Source of the DNA: DASZMJ01 sp035551935
GTDB taxonomy: Bacteria > Planctomycetota > Planctomycetia > Isosphaerales > Isosphaeraceae
Direction of reading: 5' to 3'
Assembly (NCBI GenBank): GCA_035551935.1
Contig: DASZMJ010000220.1
Coordinates: forward strand, 1-61,727
Length of the DNA stretch: 61,727 bases
Both the position numbers and the translations under genes were made by a program. This document shows positions 40,986 to 49,416 of this stretch, piece by piece (positions within the stretch are counted from its first letter, which is position 1; the number at the start of each line of letters is the position of its first letter). Under the pieces are notes generated by a model, which saw nothing but the letters and a program-made list of their open reading frames with translations, did no database searches and had not been told where the DNA came from.

Positions 40986-41750
40986 TTGAGCAAGGACATC
41001 ACCCCGATCCTCGAGGGGTGGGACCACGACCCCGACGAACTCCAGGTCCGGCTCGTCGTCGGCGACGACGGCCGCGAGAAGCTCCAGGTGCGGCTCGACC
41101 TCGGCCTTTTCCAGATGGAACTCGACGGCCGGCCCGACGGCCGCCGCCCATCGGGCCGCGAGTCGCTGCTGGACCTCCACGAGGCCCGCGCCCGCGAGCG
41201 CGGCGACGACTACACCCTCGACGAGGCCGACTGCGTCGCCCTGATGCGCGAGGGGGTGCAGTATTATCACCGCTACATCGCCCTCTTCCAAATCCGCCGC
41301 TACGACCTCGTCGATCGCGACACGACCCGCAACCTCCGGCTCTTCGCCTTCGTCGTCGCGCACGCGCCACGCGAGTCGGACCGTCTCCAGTTCGACCAGT
41401 ACCGGCCCTATGTCACCCTGATCCGGGCCCGCGCCCTGGCCCTCCAGGCGATGGACCGGGAGGACCACCGGGCCGCGTTGGGGTTCATCGACGACGGCAT
41501 CGCCGGCCTGCGGGCCTTCCTCCGCGACTACGACCGCCAGGACCACGAGGACGAGATGCCCGAGCTGACGTTCCTGACGTCCTGGCGCGCCGAGATCGAC
41601 CGCGCCCGCCCAGTCGGCCCGGCCGAGCGGCTGGAGCAGCAGCTCGCGCGGGCCGTCGCCGCCGAGGAGTTCGAGGAGGCCGCCCGGCTCCGCGACCAGC
41701 TCCGCCGGCTCCGCGACGCCGAGGCCGGCGCCCCCTCGCGGCCCTCCTGA
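40986..41750 (+). CDS. UVR-motif protein, unknown function
   Basis: The 254-residue, mainly helical protein ends with a UVR motif (about residues 212-245, RLEQQLARAVAAEEFEEAARLRDQLRRL), the helical hairpin by which UvrB and UvrC interact. The N-terminal part (WDHDPDELQVRLVVGDDGREKLQVRLDLGLFQMELDGRPDG) looks like a small beta domain, followed by acidic helices with QYYHRYIALFQI. TTG at 40986 is chosen because GGAGG lies eight bases upstream and the promoter leaves a normal leader. No UvrABC gene is nearby; UVR motifs also occur in Clp adaptors, so a protein-interaction or proteostasis role is equally possible. Confidence 0.75.
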   Translation: MSKDITPILEGWDHDPDELQVRLVVGDDGREKLQVRLDLGLFQMELDGRPDGRRPSGRESLLDLHEARARERGDDYTLDEADCVALMREGVQYYHRYIALFQIRRYDLVDRDTTRNLRLFAFVVAHAPRESDRLQFDQYRPYVTLIRARALALQAMDREDHRAALGFIDDGIAGLRAFLRDYDRQDHEDEMPELTFLTSWRAEIDRARPVGPAERLEQQLARAVAAEEFEEAARLRDQLRRLRDAEAGAPSRPS

Positions 41751-41757
41751 GCCTCCG

Positions 41758-43143
41758 ATGGTATCGACGCGGCCGTCCCGATGGCTCCGCCACGACCGGC
41801 TCGACGCCCTCCTGGTCGTCGTCGGCGTCGCACTTCGTATTATTCAATATGCATATAACCGACCCTTCTGGCTCGACGAGGTCTCGCTCGGCGGCAACAT
41901 CGTCGGCCGGGGCGTGCTCGACTTCGGTCGCCCCTTGATCTTCGAGCAGCTCGCGCCCGTCGGCTTCCTCGCCCTGGAGCGGGCGGCGGCCCAACTGCTC
42001 GGCCCCACCACGCTGACCATGCGCCTGCTCCCCTTGATCGGCGGCGTCGCATCCGTCCCGCTCATGGCCGCCGTCGCGCGCCGCGTGCTGGCGCCTCGCG
42101 CCGCGACGCTGGCCCTGGCCCTCTTCGCGCTCTCGGACGACCTGACCTATTACGCCTCGGAGATGAAGCCCTACTCCACCGACGTCGCCCTCGCCCTGCT
42201 CTGTCTCTGGCTGGCCCCCCGGGACCGGGACGAACATTCGAAGACGACGGTTGATGAGTTCTTTGGTCGCTTGACGCTCCCCTGGCTGACCGGCCCCGGG
42301 GTCCGCCTGGTGGCCCTCGGGGTCGTCGGGACCCTGACCGTCTGGCTGTCGTTCCCGGCCGCGTTCGTGCTGGCGGGGCTCGGACTGGCGGGATTCCAGG
42401 ACGCGATCCGGCGGCGACGCCCTGGGCTGGCCGCGGCCTGGATCGTCATCGCCCAACTCTGGCTCGCGAGCTTCGCCGGCTCGTACCGCCTGGCGACGGC
42501 GATGGTCGCGCCGGAGACGAGGCTCTGGGTCTTCTGGGACTTCTCCTTCCCCCGCCGGCCGGCCACGGCCGCGGGATTGCTCACCTGGGCGATCCGATCG
42601 TATTGTAACTTATTTATTAATCCATTTGGATTCCATACCCCGCTTGGCGCCTGGGCCTCCGCGGTCCCGCCGGCCCTGCTCTTCGTGCTCGGGGCGGTCG
42701 CGGTGGGGCGGTCGCGGCCGCCCTGGGCGGTCCGGCTCGTCGTGCCGCTGGCGGCGGCCCTCTTGGCCGGGGCCTGCCGGCTGTCGCCCTGCTACGGCCG
42801 GCTCGTCCTCTTCCTGGCGCCGACGGGCCATCTCCTCGTCGCGGCCGGGGTCGACGCCCTGGCCCGCGGCCTCGGCCGGCGCTCCGCCTTCACCGTCCTC
42901 GCCGCGGCCCTGCTCACTTGGCCGATCTTGACCGTGCTGTACCACCTCGTCGAGCCCCGCCTCGACCGCGAGTTCAACCCCCACGGCGACCTCCGCCCCG
43001 ACATCCTCGTCCTCGCGCCGCCGGCATCGGGCGATCGCCTCCGTGCCTTCACGCCGCTCCCGGACGCGCACGCGATTTGCAACGGAGCATCACGGGGGCG
43101 TAGGATAGAGGGGCCTCGTTCGATGGAATGGCGACTGTCGTGA
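41758..43143 (+). CDS. GT39-like (ArnT/PMT-type) membrane glycosyltransferase
   Basis: The 461-residue protein has about ten to eleven membrane segments. The first extracytoplasmic loop holds NRPFWLDEVSLGGN with D40-E41, the Asp-Glu pair expected in GT-C enzymes that use polyprenyl-phosphate sugars. SEMKPYSTDVALALL is a further family block. It likely adds a sugar to a lipid or protein outside the membrane. It starts seven bases after the UVR-gene stop, so the two are one operon. Two stretches (RIIQYAYN near 41837 and YCNLFINPFGFH at 42601) use mostly A/T-ending codons, unlike the rest. The 3' end contains the promoter of the next gene. Confidence 0.78.
   Translation: MVSTRPSRWLRHDRLDALLVVVGVALRIIQYAYNRPFWLDEVSLGGNIVGRGVLDFGRPLIFEQLAPVGFLALERAAAQLLGPTTLTMRLLPLIGGVASVPLMAAVARRVLAPRAATLALALFALSDDLTYYASEMKPYSTDVALALLCLWLAPRDRDEHSKTTVDEFFGRLTLPWLTGPGVRLVALGVVGTLTVWLSFPAAFVLAGLGLAGFQDAIRRRRPGLAAAWIVIAQLWLASFAGSYRLATAMVAPETRLWVFWDFSFPRRPATAAGLLTWAIRSYCNLFINPFGFHTPLGAWASAVPPALLFVLGAVAVGRSRPPWAVRLVVPLAAALLAGACRLSPCYGRLVLFLAPTGHLLVAAGVDALARGLGRRSAFTVLAAALLTWPILTVLYHLVEPRLDREFNPHGDLRPDILVLAPPASGDRLRAFTPLPDAHAICNGASRGRRIEGPRSMEWRLS
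43077..43106 (+). promoter_or_regulatory. Possible promoter for the Gly/Tyr-rich protein gene
   Basis: TTGCAA and TAGGAT are separated by 18 bases, inside the end of the upstream coding region. The predicted start near 43114 leaves about 40 bases of leader. Confidence 0.4.
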
Positions 43144-43154
43144 GGAGGACGACC

Positions 43155-43703
43155 ATGCGAAGGCTTCGCGGCGGCATCGTCGGTCTGGCGATGGCCCTGG
43201 TGATCCTGGCGGCGCAACCCGGTCGGGCGCGGGCGCAGTTCATGGGCGGCTTCGGCGGCTACGGCATGGGTTATCCGGGGTACGGGTACGGCTTCGGCGG
43301 CTTCGGATTCCCGATGTATGGCTACGGCGGGCTCGGCTACGGCGGGCTCGGCTACGGCGGGCTCGGCTACGGCGGCTTCGGCTACGGCGGCTTCGGCTAC
43401 GGTGGCTACGGCCTCGGATCCAACTTCGGCACCCCGGCGTTCGGGTTCTACGGGGCGGTGCCGCCGACGTTCCTGTACGGCGGGTTCGGCAATCCGGGGT
43501 ACTTCGGCTACGGCTACGCGAACATGGGCCTGACGACCGGCCTGACCCCGCTGGCCATGCAGTCGGCCGCGGCCGAACAGGCCCTCTTCGGCACGGCGGG
43601 CCTGAGCCGCGCCTACCCGGCGCGGGTCGCGACCTACCGCATCGAGGTCGTCCCCGCCCCGGCCTCCGGGCGATCGACGACGGGACAGGCGCCGGCGAAG
43701 TAG
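43155..43703 (+). CDS. Exported Gly/Tyr-rich repeat protein
   Basis: The 182-residue protein has a signal peptide (GGIVGLAMALVILAAQPGRARAQ) and then a Gly/Tyr/Phe-rich region with tandem GYGGLGYGG and GYGGFGYGG units (encoded at about 43320-43410). A less repetitive C-terminus with ATYRIEVVPAPASG follows. Such low-complexity proteins are typical of planctomycete surfaces or matrices and may be adhesive. GAGGAGGA sits five bases before the ATG. An upstream in-frame ATG at 43128 lies inside the preceding gene and is unlikely. A 13-bp hairpin follows the stop. Confidence 0.78.
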   Translation: MRRLRGGIVGLAMALVILAAQPGRARAQFMGGFGGYGMGYPGYGYGFGGFGFPMYGYGGLGYGGLGYGGLGYGGFGYGGFGYGGYGLGSNFGTPAFGFYGAVPPTFLYGGFGNPGYFGYGYANMGLTTGLTPLAMQSAAAEQALFGTAGLSRAYPARVATYRIEVVPAPASGRSTTGQAPAK

Positions 43704-43736
43704 CGGCGGGTCGGGACGAACCAGCCGCGATGACCC

Positions 43737-43768
43737 GGGTCCGGTCGGGGCGATTCCCGATCGGGCCC
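43737..43768 (+). terminator. Hairpin terminator after the Gly/Tyr-rich gene
   Basis: Arms 43737-43749 and 43756-43768 pair over 13 positions, two of them G-U in RNA, around a six-base loop. It is immediately followed by the -35 element of the next promoter. Confidence 0.55.
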
Positions 43769-43797
43769 TTGTCACGCGCGCGCACGGGCCGGATAAT
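43769..43797 (+). promoter_or_regulatory. Promoter for the small Cys/His protein gene
   Basis: TTGTCA and GATAAT, each five of six to the sigma70 consensus, are separated by 17 bases. The predicted start near 43804 gives a 29-base leader to the GTG start. This is one of the best promoter matches in the window. Confidence 0.65.
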
Positions 43798-43832
43798 CGG
43801 GGCGCCAGGGGAATCCTCGGGAGGGTGTCTCC

Positions 43833-44120
43833 GTGAGTGCCCACGTCGTCCGCTGTAGCCTGCCCGGCTGCGACGAGCCCGCCGCCTACAAGGTCGCCGC
43901 GCCGTGGAGCGGCGGCGGATTCGCGGAGCTGAAGACCTACGGCTTCGCCTGCTCCGACCACCTCGGGCTCGTCTTCCGCGAGGCCGAGGCCCGCCGCGAG
44001 CAATACCCCCTCGTCGAGGGGGAGGCGGTCGACGAGATCGGCATCTACCGCTTCGAGCGCGGCCGCCACGACCGCCAGCTCCAGCGCCTCTGGGGCCTCG
44101 AAGAGAACTACCGGTCCTGA
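43833..44120 (+). CDS. Small Cys/His protein, possibly zinc-binding, unknown function
   Basis: The 95-residue cytoplasmic protein has C8 and C13 (CSLPGCDEPAAYKVAAPW) and C40 with H43 (FACSDHLGLVF), which together could bind one zinc ion. The C-terminal half is charged and helical and ends DRQLQRLWGLEENYRS. GGGAGG lies about eight bases before the GTG start and a good promoter lies upstream, so the gene is well supported. I recognise the type as a recurring small planctomycete protein without known function. It is convergent with the alpha-toroid gene, nine bases apart. Confidence 0.75.
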   Translation: MSAHVVRCSLPGCDEPAAYKVAAPWSGGGFAELKTYGFACSDHLGLVFREAEARREQYPLVEGEAVDEIGIYRFERGRHDRQLQRLWGLEENYRS

Positions 44121-44129
44121 GCCGCGTCG

Positions 44130-45140
44130 TCAACTCTGGTAGATCGGCAGCAACGACCCCGGCGTCGCCAGGATGATGACGGCGATCGACGTCTGATAGA
44201 CGGGGCCGACCGGCTGGCCGTCGAGCGACTCGTCGGGCCAGTCGCCCGCGGGCCCTTGCTTCGAGAGCAAGAGGCCGCGGATGCGGGCGTACCAGTCGTC
44301 CCACTCCCTGCCGCCGACCTGATGCAGCGCGTGGGCGGCATAGTAGTGGCCGTACCAGAAGTGCTCTCGCGTGTTGAAATTCTCCTTCAAATACGTGATG
44401 GCGCGAGGGATCTCGTCGGCGTCGTAGGCGCCGGCGAGCTGGAGGGCGCAGACTCCCGCGGCGGAGCGGGCGAAGCCGGGGGGCCCGGCGGGGTCCTGGT
44501 AGCCGAAGCCGCCGCTGGGGGCGTGGTGGCGCCCCTTGATGTAGCGGATCGCCCGCGCCAGGGTCGAGTCCGGGACGTGCAGGCCGGCACCCTTGGCGGC
44601 GCGTAGCGCCATGACCTGCATGATCGTCACCGAGATGTCCGCCCCCGTCGGCGCCGGCTCGTAGCGCCACCCCCCTTCGGGGTTCTGGCAGCGGACGATG
44701 AGGTCGACGGCCTTGATGAGGACGGGACGGATTGCGTCGTCGCCCGTCATGCCCCAGAGCTCGGCCAGTGCGAGCGTGGCCATCCCGTGGCAATACATCG
44801 TGCCGCCGCTGGGGCCGACGAGGTAGCCGTCGGGCCGCGACGCGGCGACCAGGAACCGTGCCCCGCGGGCGACCTCGGGACCATACTTCCCCTGCCCCGG
44901 CAGGTGCCCCCGCGCCATGAACGCCAAGAGGACGAACGACGTGATCGCCGTGTTCCTCGGCTGGCGCGCGTCGCCCCACGAGCCGTCGGCCGCCTGCCGC
45001 GCCGCGAGCCACTCGAGCCCCCGGTCCGCCGCCCGCGCTGCCTCGTCGTCCATCTCCGCGCCGCCCCGCGCCGGCGCACCGGCCGCGAGCACGAGGGCGA
45101 TCCCGATCGATCGCGAAAGGATTCTCGAACGTTTCCTCAT
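44130..45140 (-). CDS. Exported alpha-toroid protein (prenyltransferase/squalene-cyclase-like repeats)
   Basis: The 336-residue protein begins with a signal peptide (SIGIALVLAAGAPARGGA). It is built of alpha-alpha repeats with QW-like motifs: AARQAADGSWGDA, NPEGGWRYEPA, PSGGFGYQDPAG and KQGPAGDWPDES. This is the six-hairpin toroid of prenyltransferase beta subunits, squalene cyclases and complement-like proteins. The catalytic DxDD motif of cyclases is absent, so binding rather than cyclisation is likely. It is the last gene of the MoxR operon and its ATG overlaps the stop of the coiled-coil gene (ATGA). Such toroids recur next to MoxR-VWA genes in planctomycetes. Confidence 0.78.
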   Translation of the reverse strand: MRKRSRILSRSIGIALVLAAGAPARGGAEMDDEAARAADRGLEWLAARQAADGSWGDARQPRNTAITSFVLLAFMARGHLPGQGKYGPEVARGARFLVAASRPDGYLVGPSGGTMYCHGMATLALAELWGMTGDDAIRPVLIKAVDLIVRCQNPEGGWRYEPAPTGADISVTIMQVMALRAAKGAGLHVPDSTLARAIRYIKGRHHAPSGGFGYQDPAGPPGFARSAAGVCALQLAGAYDADEIPRAITYLKENFNTREHFWYGHYYAAHALHQVGGREWDDWYARIRGLLLSKQGPAGDWPDESLDGQPVGPVYQTSIAVIILATPGSLLPIYQS

Positions 45141-47038
45141 CTCCCCGCGGCCCCCTTCGGCTTCGCCGGCGCGACGGGACGGCCGCGGGCGATGTTGATG
45201 TAGTATTGCCGGATCAGCGGCGCGTATTCGGGCGGCAAGGCGTCACGGAGCGCCTGGCGGACGGCCTCGCGCTGGCGCGGCGGGAGGCCGAGGAAGGCGC
45301 CGGGGCCCTCGACCGCCATCAGGGAAGCCGCGGGGTTGGTCGTGGAATTGTCGGGCGCGCGGTTGCCGTCCCCACGCGCAACGGGATCGTCGGGGGAGCG
45401 GGACGTGGCCCGGCCCGGAATTCGGCCGGGTTTCGACGATGGGGTACGACCTGCCGGGCGGGGCTGGGCGGCCGAGGCGACCTGGGCGGCCTCGAGCGCG
45501 CGGAGGGCGTCGTCGAGCCGCGCGACCGCCTCGCCTTGAGAATCGTGGGCAGCCGCGGGCGCGCCGTGATCGAGCCGATCAGCGGCCCGGTCGAGGTCGC
45601 CGGCCGCGGCGTCGAGCCGATCGGCGACGCCGGCCGGGGCCCGAGCGGTCGCCTGGCCGAGCGCGGCGCGGGCCTCGTCGTTGGCCGCTCGCGATCGGGC
45701 CAGCTCCTGGTCGCCGCCCCCCTCGGCGGCTGCCTCGGAGGCCGCCGCGGCGGCTCGGGCGCTCGCCAGCGCCTTGCGGACCCGGCGGGCGTCGTCGCCG
45801 GCGCCAGGCTCGCGCGGTCGAGCCAGGGCGGTGAGCCGACGATCGAGGCCCTCGCGGGCGTCGTGGATGGCCCTCAATGCCTGATCTTGCGGGGCGAGGG
45901 CGCGCTCCGGCGCGGCTTCGCGGACGGCCTCCGAAGCCTCGTGGGTCGCGGACTCGGCCGGTGCGAGCGCGCGGGCCGTCGACTCATCCAGGGGGCGGAG
46001 CATGTCGCGAAGTTCATGGACCTGGTCTTCGATCCGGCCTTGCCGATCGGCGAGCGTGATGAGCCCCTCGTCGGCCAGGGCCCCGTCGCGGGCGTGGTCG
46101 GCGGTCTCGCGGCGGGCGGCTTGCTGGTCGGCCATCGCGCGGTCGAGCCGATCGCGGGCGTCTCGGAGGGCATCGGCGGGGTCGGCATGGGGGCGGAGGT
46201 CGCGGGCGAGGGCGCGGAGGGCATCGGTCGCCTCGCGCTGGAGGTCGGCGGCCTCGGCCCAGTGATCGGCGCGGGCCAGGGGCGGGCCGTCGGCCCGGAG
46301 GGCTTGCGCGGGGCGGTCGATCGCCTCCGCGACCGCATGCGCGGCATCCTCGGCGCGGTTCAGGCGCGCGCGGTCCTCGGGCGGCAGGCGGTCGCGGAGG
46401 TCGCCGAGGCGTTGCAAGGTCGCGGCCACGTCCTTCTTCAAGACTTCCTGCGCCGCGGCCTCGGCCAGGGCGCGCTTGCGACGCGACGGTGCCTCGGCGT
46501 TGAGCCGGTCGCGTCGCCGCGGGTCCTCGGTCGAGGCCGTCTCCTGCTCGGCGCGGACGAGCGGATCGGTCTGGCGGCGGAGGGCTTCCTGGCGATCGGC
46601 GGCCCGTTCGAGCCGGTCGGCGGCCTCGTCGAGGTCGCGGAGGGCCCGCCGCCGCGCCAGCAGGGCGCGGAGGGCGTCGAGGACCTCGCGGTGTCGCTCG
46701 CGGGCGCGATCGACCTCGGGACGGGCCTGGCCGGCGTCGTCGGCCGCGGCGGCGCGGCCAAGCCGGTCGACGATCTCGGCCATCGGGCCGGCGTCGAGCT
46801 TCTCCAAGGTCGTTGCCACCTCGTCGAGCCGCTTCGCCTCGCCCGACGTCCCCAGGCCCTGGAACTTCAGGACCCGCACCATCGCCTCGAGCCGCCCGTC
46901 CACGTCCTCGGTCTCGGCCCGCACCCGCTCCTGGCGCGTGCGCTTCTCGCGCAAATCACGCTGATCGTCGGCCCCGTCGCCCGACCAGCCAGCGCCGAGG
47001 GCGACGAGGATCGTGGGCCAGTATTTATTTCGATTCAT
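45137..47038 (-). CDS. Long coiled-coil protein of the MoxR operon
   Basis: The 633-residue protein has a short N-terminal hydrophobic segment (YWPTILVALGAGWSG) that may be a signal or anchor. About 450 residues of Ala/Arg/Glu/Asp-rich helix with heptad-like spacing follow. A Ser/Pro-rich linker (about 530-570) precedes a conserved-looking end, LPPRQREAVRQALRDALPPEYAPLIRQYYINIARG. That ending recurs in planctomycete proteins of this operon type. No enzyme motif is present; it could be a spacer or scaffold outside the membrane. The start at 47038 has GGGAG ten bases upstream. It lies 32 bases after the large membrane protein gene. Confidence 0.7.
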   Translation of the reverse strand: MNRNKYWPTILVALGAGWSGDGADDQRDLREKRTRQERVRAETEDVDGRLEAMVRVLKFQGLGTSGEAKRLDEVATTLEKLDAGPMAEIVDRLGRAAAADDAGQARPEVDRARERHREVLDALRALLARRRALRDLDEAADRLERAADRQEALRRQTDPLVRAEQETASTEDPRRRDRLNAEAPSRRKRALAEAAAQEVLKKDVAATLQRLGDLRDRLPPEDRARLNRAEDAAHAVAEAIDRPAQALRADGPPLARADHWAEAADLQREATDALRALARDLRPHADPADALRDARDRLDRAMADQQAARRETADHARDGALADEGLITLADRQGRIEDQVHELRDMLRPLDESTARALAPAESATHEASEAVREAAPERALAPQDQALRAIHDAREGLDRRLTALARPREPGAGDDARRVRKALASARAAAAASEAAAEGGGDQELARSRAANDEARAALGQATARAPAGVADRLDAAAGDLDRAADRLDHGAPAAAHDSQGEAVARLDDALRALEAAQVASAAQPRPAGRTPSSKPGRIPGRATSRSPDDPVARGDGNRAPDNSTTNPAASLMAVEGPGAFLGLPPRQREAVRQALRDALPPEYAPLIRQYYINIARGRPVAPAKPKGAAGR

Positions 47039-47070
47039 GGTTCTTACTCCCTGAGATTGGAGCACGCACC

Positions 47071-49413
47071 TCACTCGCGACCCGGCGGCGTGACCCGGAC
47101 TTCCAGCCCGCGCAGGGGGCGGTCGAAGAGAGTCTCTTCCAGCTCGCAGCAGAAGAGGCTCGGGCCGGAGCCGTTGTCGACCTTGACGAGCAGCTCGTTC
47201 CAGCCCGGCTCCAGATCGACCCGGCGCACGTCCTGGGCGGGGGCGATCGGGCGATGGCTGTGGTCGACGAACAGGAGCTTCCGGTTGAGCCAGACCTTCA
47301 CCCCGTCGTCGCTCCCCACGGCCAGCCGTGCATGCGACGGCCCGAGCGGCCGGACCCAGCAGACGGCGTAATAGACGGCCGCGCTCTCCCCGCCGAGGAT
47401 CCTAGCGAGGTCGATCTGGTCCGCATCCCCCGGGCACGCCCGCCAGCGGACCTTGCCGTCGCGGCCGTCGAACTCCCGCGCCAGGTCGACCGGCCCCTCC
47501 TCGGGGCCGTATCGGGCCTCAAGCCCCTTGTCGTCCCGGTTCGGGAACGGGCCGATGAGTTGCCACGTCCTGATGAAGGCATTCTTGCTATCCCCTGTCC
47601 TCGCCCGGGCCTTCCCGAAGGCACCGAGCGGGGGCGCGGGTGATATCGACGCGACGGACTCCGGCGGGGCATCGGCGGCGTCGAAGACGGCGAGCTGGCC
47701 GGACTCGAGGCCTCGGAGCCGCGCCTCGTGGCCGAGCCGGGCGAGGGCCCAGTCGATGAACCGGGAGGGGGTGACGACCACCTTGACCCTCGGTTCGGAG
47801 CGTCCCGGCGGGCGCGCGGGGTCGGGGTTGGCGTCGAAGACTTCAACGGCGAACTCGAGTCGGTCGCCGGCCTTGAGGCCCGGGATCGAGCGCGTCTGGA
47901 AGTCGACACGGCCGCCGCCGTCGAGCCGACCCGGGCGTCGCCAGGGGTCCGGCGAGGGATCGGCGAAGAACTCGGCGACGGCCGACGGCGGGCCCTCCTC
48001 CAGCGGCAGGTGGCTCCAGGCCCCGCCGTCGACCCGGTACGCGAGCCGGGCGCGGCCGAGGCCGAAGGAGTCGCGGCAGGCGTACTCGACCCGGACGACC
48101 CCGCCGACCGGCACCGGGATCGGCTCGTGGATCTCCTCGGGCTCGTCGGGATCGGCGTCGGGGTCGAGGTGCTCGGGGAGCATGGTCACGCGCGGGGGCT
48201 CGTCGGCGATGAGGGCCACCCCGCGCCGGGGCGGGTCGACGTTCGCCAGGCCGTCACGGTCGACGACGCGGACGCGATACGCCGCCTCGCCGTCGCGGAG
48301 GTCGAACGCCCCGTTCGCCCGACGGCCGTCCTGGCTCGCCGTCAGTGAGACTCGGCGCACGACCGCGGCGCGGTCGCGGCCGAGCAACTCGATCGTGCCG
48401 CCGGCGATCGGCTTCTGCGCCGCGACGACGACCCGGGCCGAGGCGCCCGTCGGGCCGGCGACGTCGCCGTTGGGCGCCGGCCGCTCGAAGGGCCGGCCGT
48501 CGGGCTTCGTCCCGCAATACGACGGCAGGACGAGTGTCGCGTCGAGCCGCGCGACCGCCGGCCTCGGTTCGACCCGAACCCGACCCGGCCACTTCAGCCG
48601 GCCGTCGCCGAGCCAGGCCCGAAAGCGGAACGACGACCGCGAGAGTGGCACCCTCGCCGCGAAGACCGCCGCCGATTCCCTCGCCAGGGCGACCTCGACC
48701 GCCGGCCCCTCGTCCGGCTCGATCCGCAATCGACCCCGAAGCCGGTCGCGGACCCCCGGTCCCGACGCCCGCACCCGGACGACGACCTCCTCGCCCGCCA
48801 CGCCGACCCGCGGCCCGATCCCCTCCAGCCGCAAGGATCGCGGGATCTCGACATCGGCCAGGGCTTGCCGCGCCAGCAATGCCCGGGTCGTCGCGGGCCG
48901 GCGATCGGCGACCAGGCCCGCCAGCAGGACGATCGCCGCCGCCAGCATCAAGGCCCGGTCATATCGGCGGCCGTCGAGCAATTGGCCGGGTTCGAGCCCG
49001 GCGGCGTCGGCATCGGTGGCCCGCGTGACGTGCTCGATCAAGTCGGGCGACATGCCCCGCGTATCCGCGTCGGGGCGGTTGAACTGGAGCGCCGCCACCA
49101 GCCGATGGGCCAGTCGCGGCTCCCGCCCCTCGACCCAGCGCGCCAATGCCTCGTCATCGACCCGGCCGAGCCGCGGCGCGACGACCAGGTTCCAACCCGC
49201 CGCGATGGCGAGGACGACCTGCGCCATCAACATCCCCACGCGCAACGAGTACGGCGTCTCGCGGCGCAGGTCGATGATCCAGTCGGCGAGGCACGCCGCC
49301 GCCAGGGCCACTGCGACGATCGCCAGCCAGCGCGCCAGGCCCCACGCCAGCCGCAACCGCCGCTCGCGGCGCCGGAGCCGCCCCAGGAGCCTCGGGATCG
49401 TCGTCGGGACCAT
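47071..49413 (-). CDS. Large membrane protein of the MoxR operon (DUF4175-like)
   Basis: The 780-residue protein starts with two membrane spans (about 28-46 and 60-80) and a third near 155-170. A large extracytoplasmic region of beta-rich domains follows (RLEGIGPRVGVAGEEVVVRVRASGP, YRVRVVDRDGLANVDPP and others). The last 200 residues hold a ligand-binding-like fold with VGSDDGVKVWLNRKLLF and GWNELLVKVDNGSG. The N-terminal layout resembles DUF4175 proteins that accompany MoxR/VWA genes. It starts three bases after the stop of the upstream VWA gene. Function is unknown; the C-terminal module suggests carbohydrate or peptide binding. Confidence 0.75.
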   Translation of the reverse strand: MVPTTIPRLLGRLRRRERRLRLAWGLARWLAIVAVALAAACLADWIIDLRRETPYSLRVGMLMAQVVLAIAAGWNLVVAPRLGRVDDEALARWVEGREPRLAHRLVAALQFNRPDADTRGMSPDLIEHVTRATDADAAGLEPGQLLDGRRYDRALMLAAAIVLLAGLVADRRPATTRALLARQALADVEIPRSLRLEGIGPRVGVAGEEVVVRVRASGPGVRDRLRGRLRIEPDEGPAVEVALARESAAVFAARVPLSRSSFRFRAWLGDGRLKWPGRVRVEPRPAVARLDATLVLPSYCGTKPDGRPFERPAPNGDVAGPTGASARVVVAAQKPIAGGTIELLGRDRAAVVRRVSLTASQDGRRANGAFDLRDGEAAYRVRVVDRDGLANVDPPRRGVALIADEPPRVTMLPEHLDPDADPDEPEEIHEPIPVPVGGVVRVEYACRDSFGLGRARLAYRVDGGAWSHLPLEEGPPSAVAEFFADPSPDPWRRPGRLDGGGRVDFQTRSIPGLKAGDRLEFAVEVFDANPDPARPPGRSEPRVKVVVTPSRFIDWALARLGHEARLRGLESGQLAVFDAADAPPESVASISPAPPLGAFGKARARTGDSKNAFIRTWQLIGPFPNRDDKGLEARYGPEEGPVDLAREFDGRDGKVRWRACPGDADQIDLARILGGESAAVYYAVCWVRPLGPSHARLAVGSDDGVKVWLNRKLLFVDHSHRPIAPAQDVRRVDLEPGWNELLVKVDNGSGPSLFCCELEETLFDRPLRGLEVRVTPPGRE

Positions 49414-49416
49414 GAT

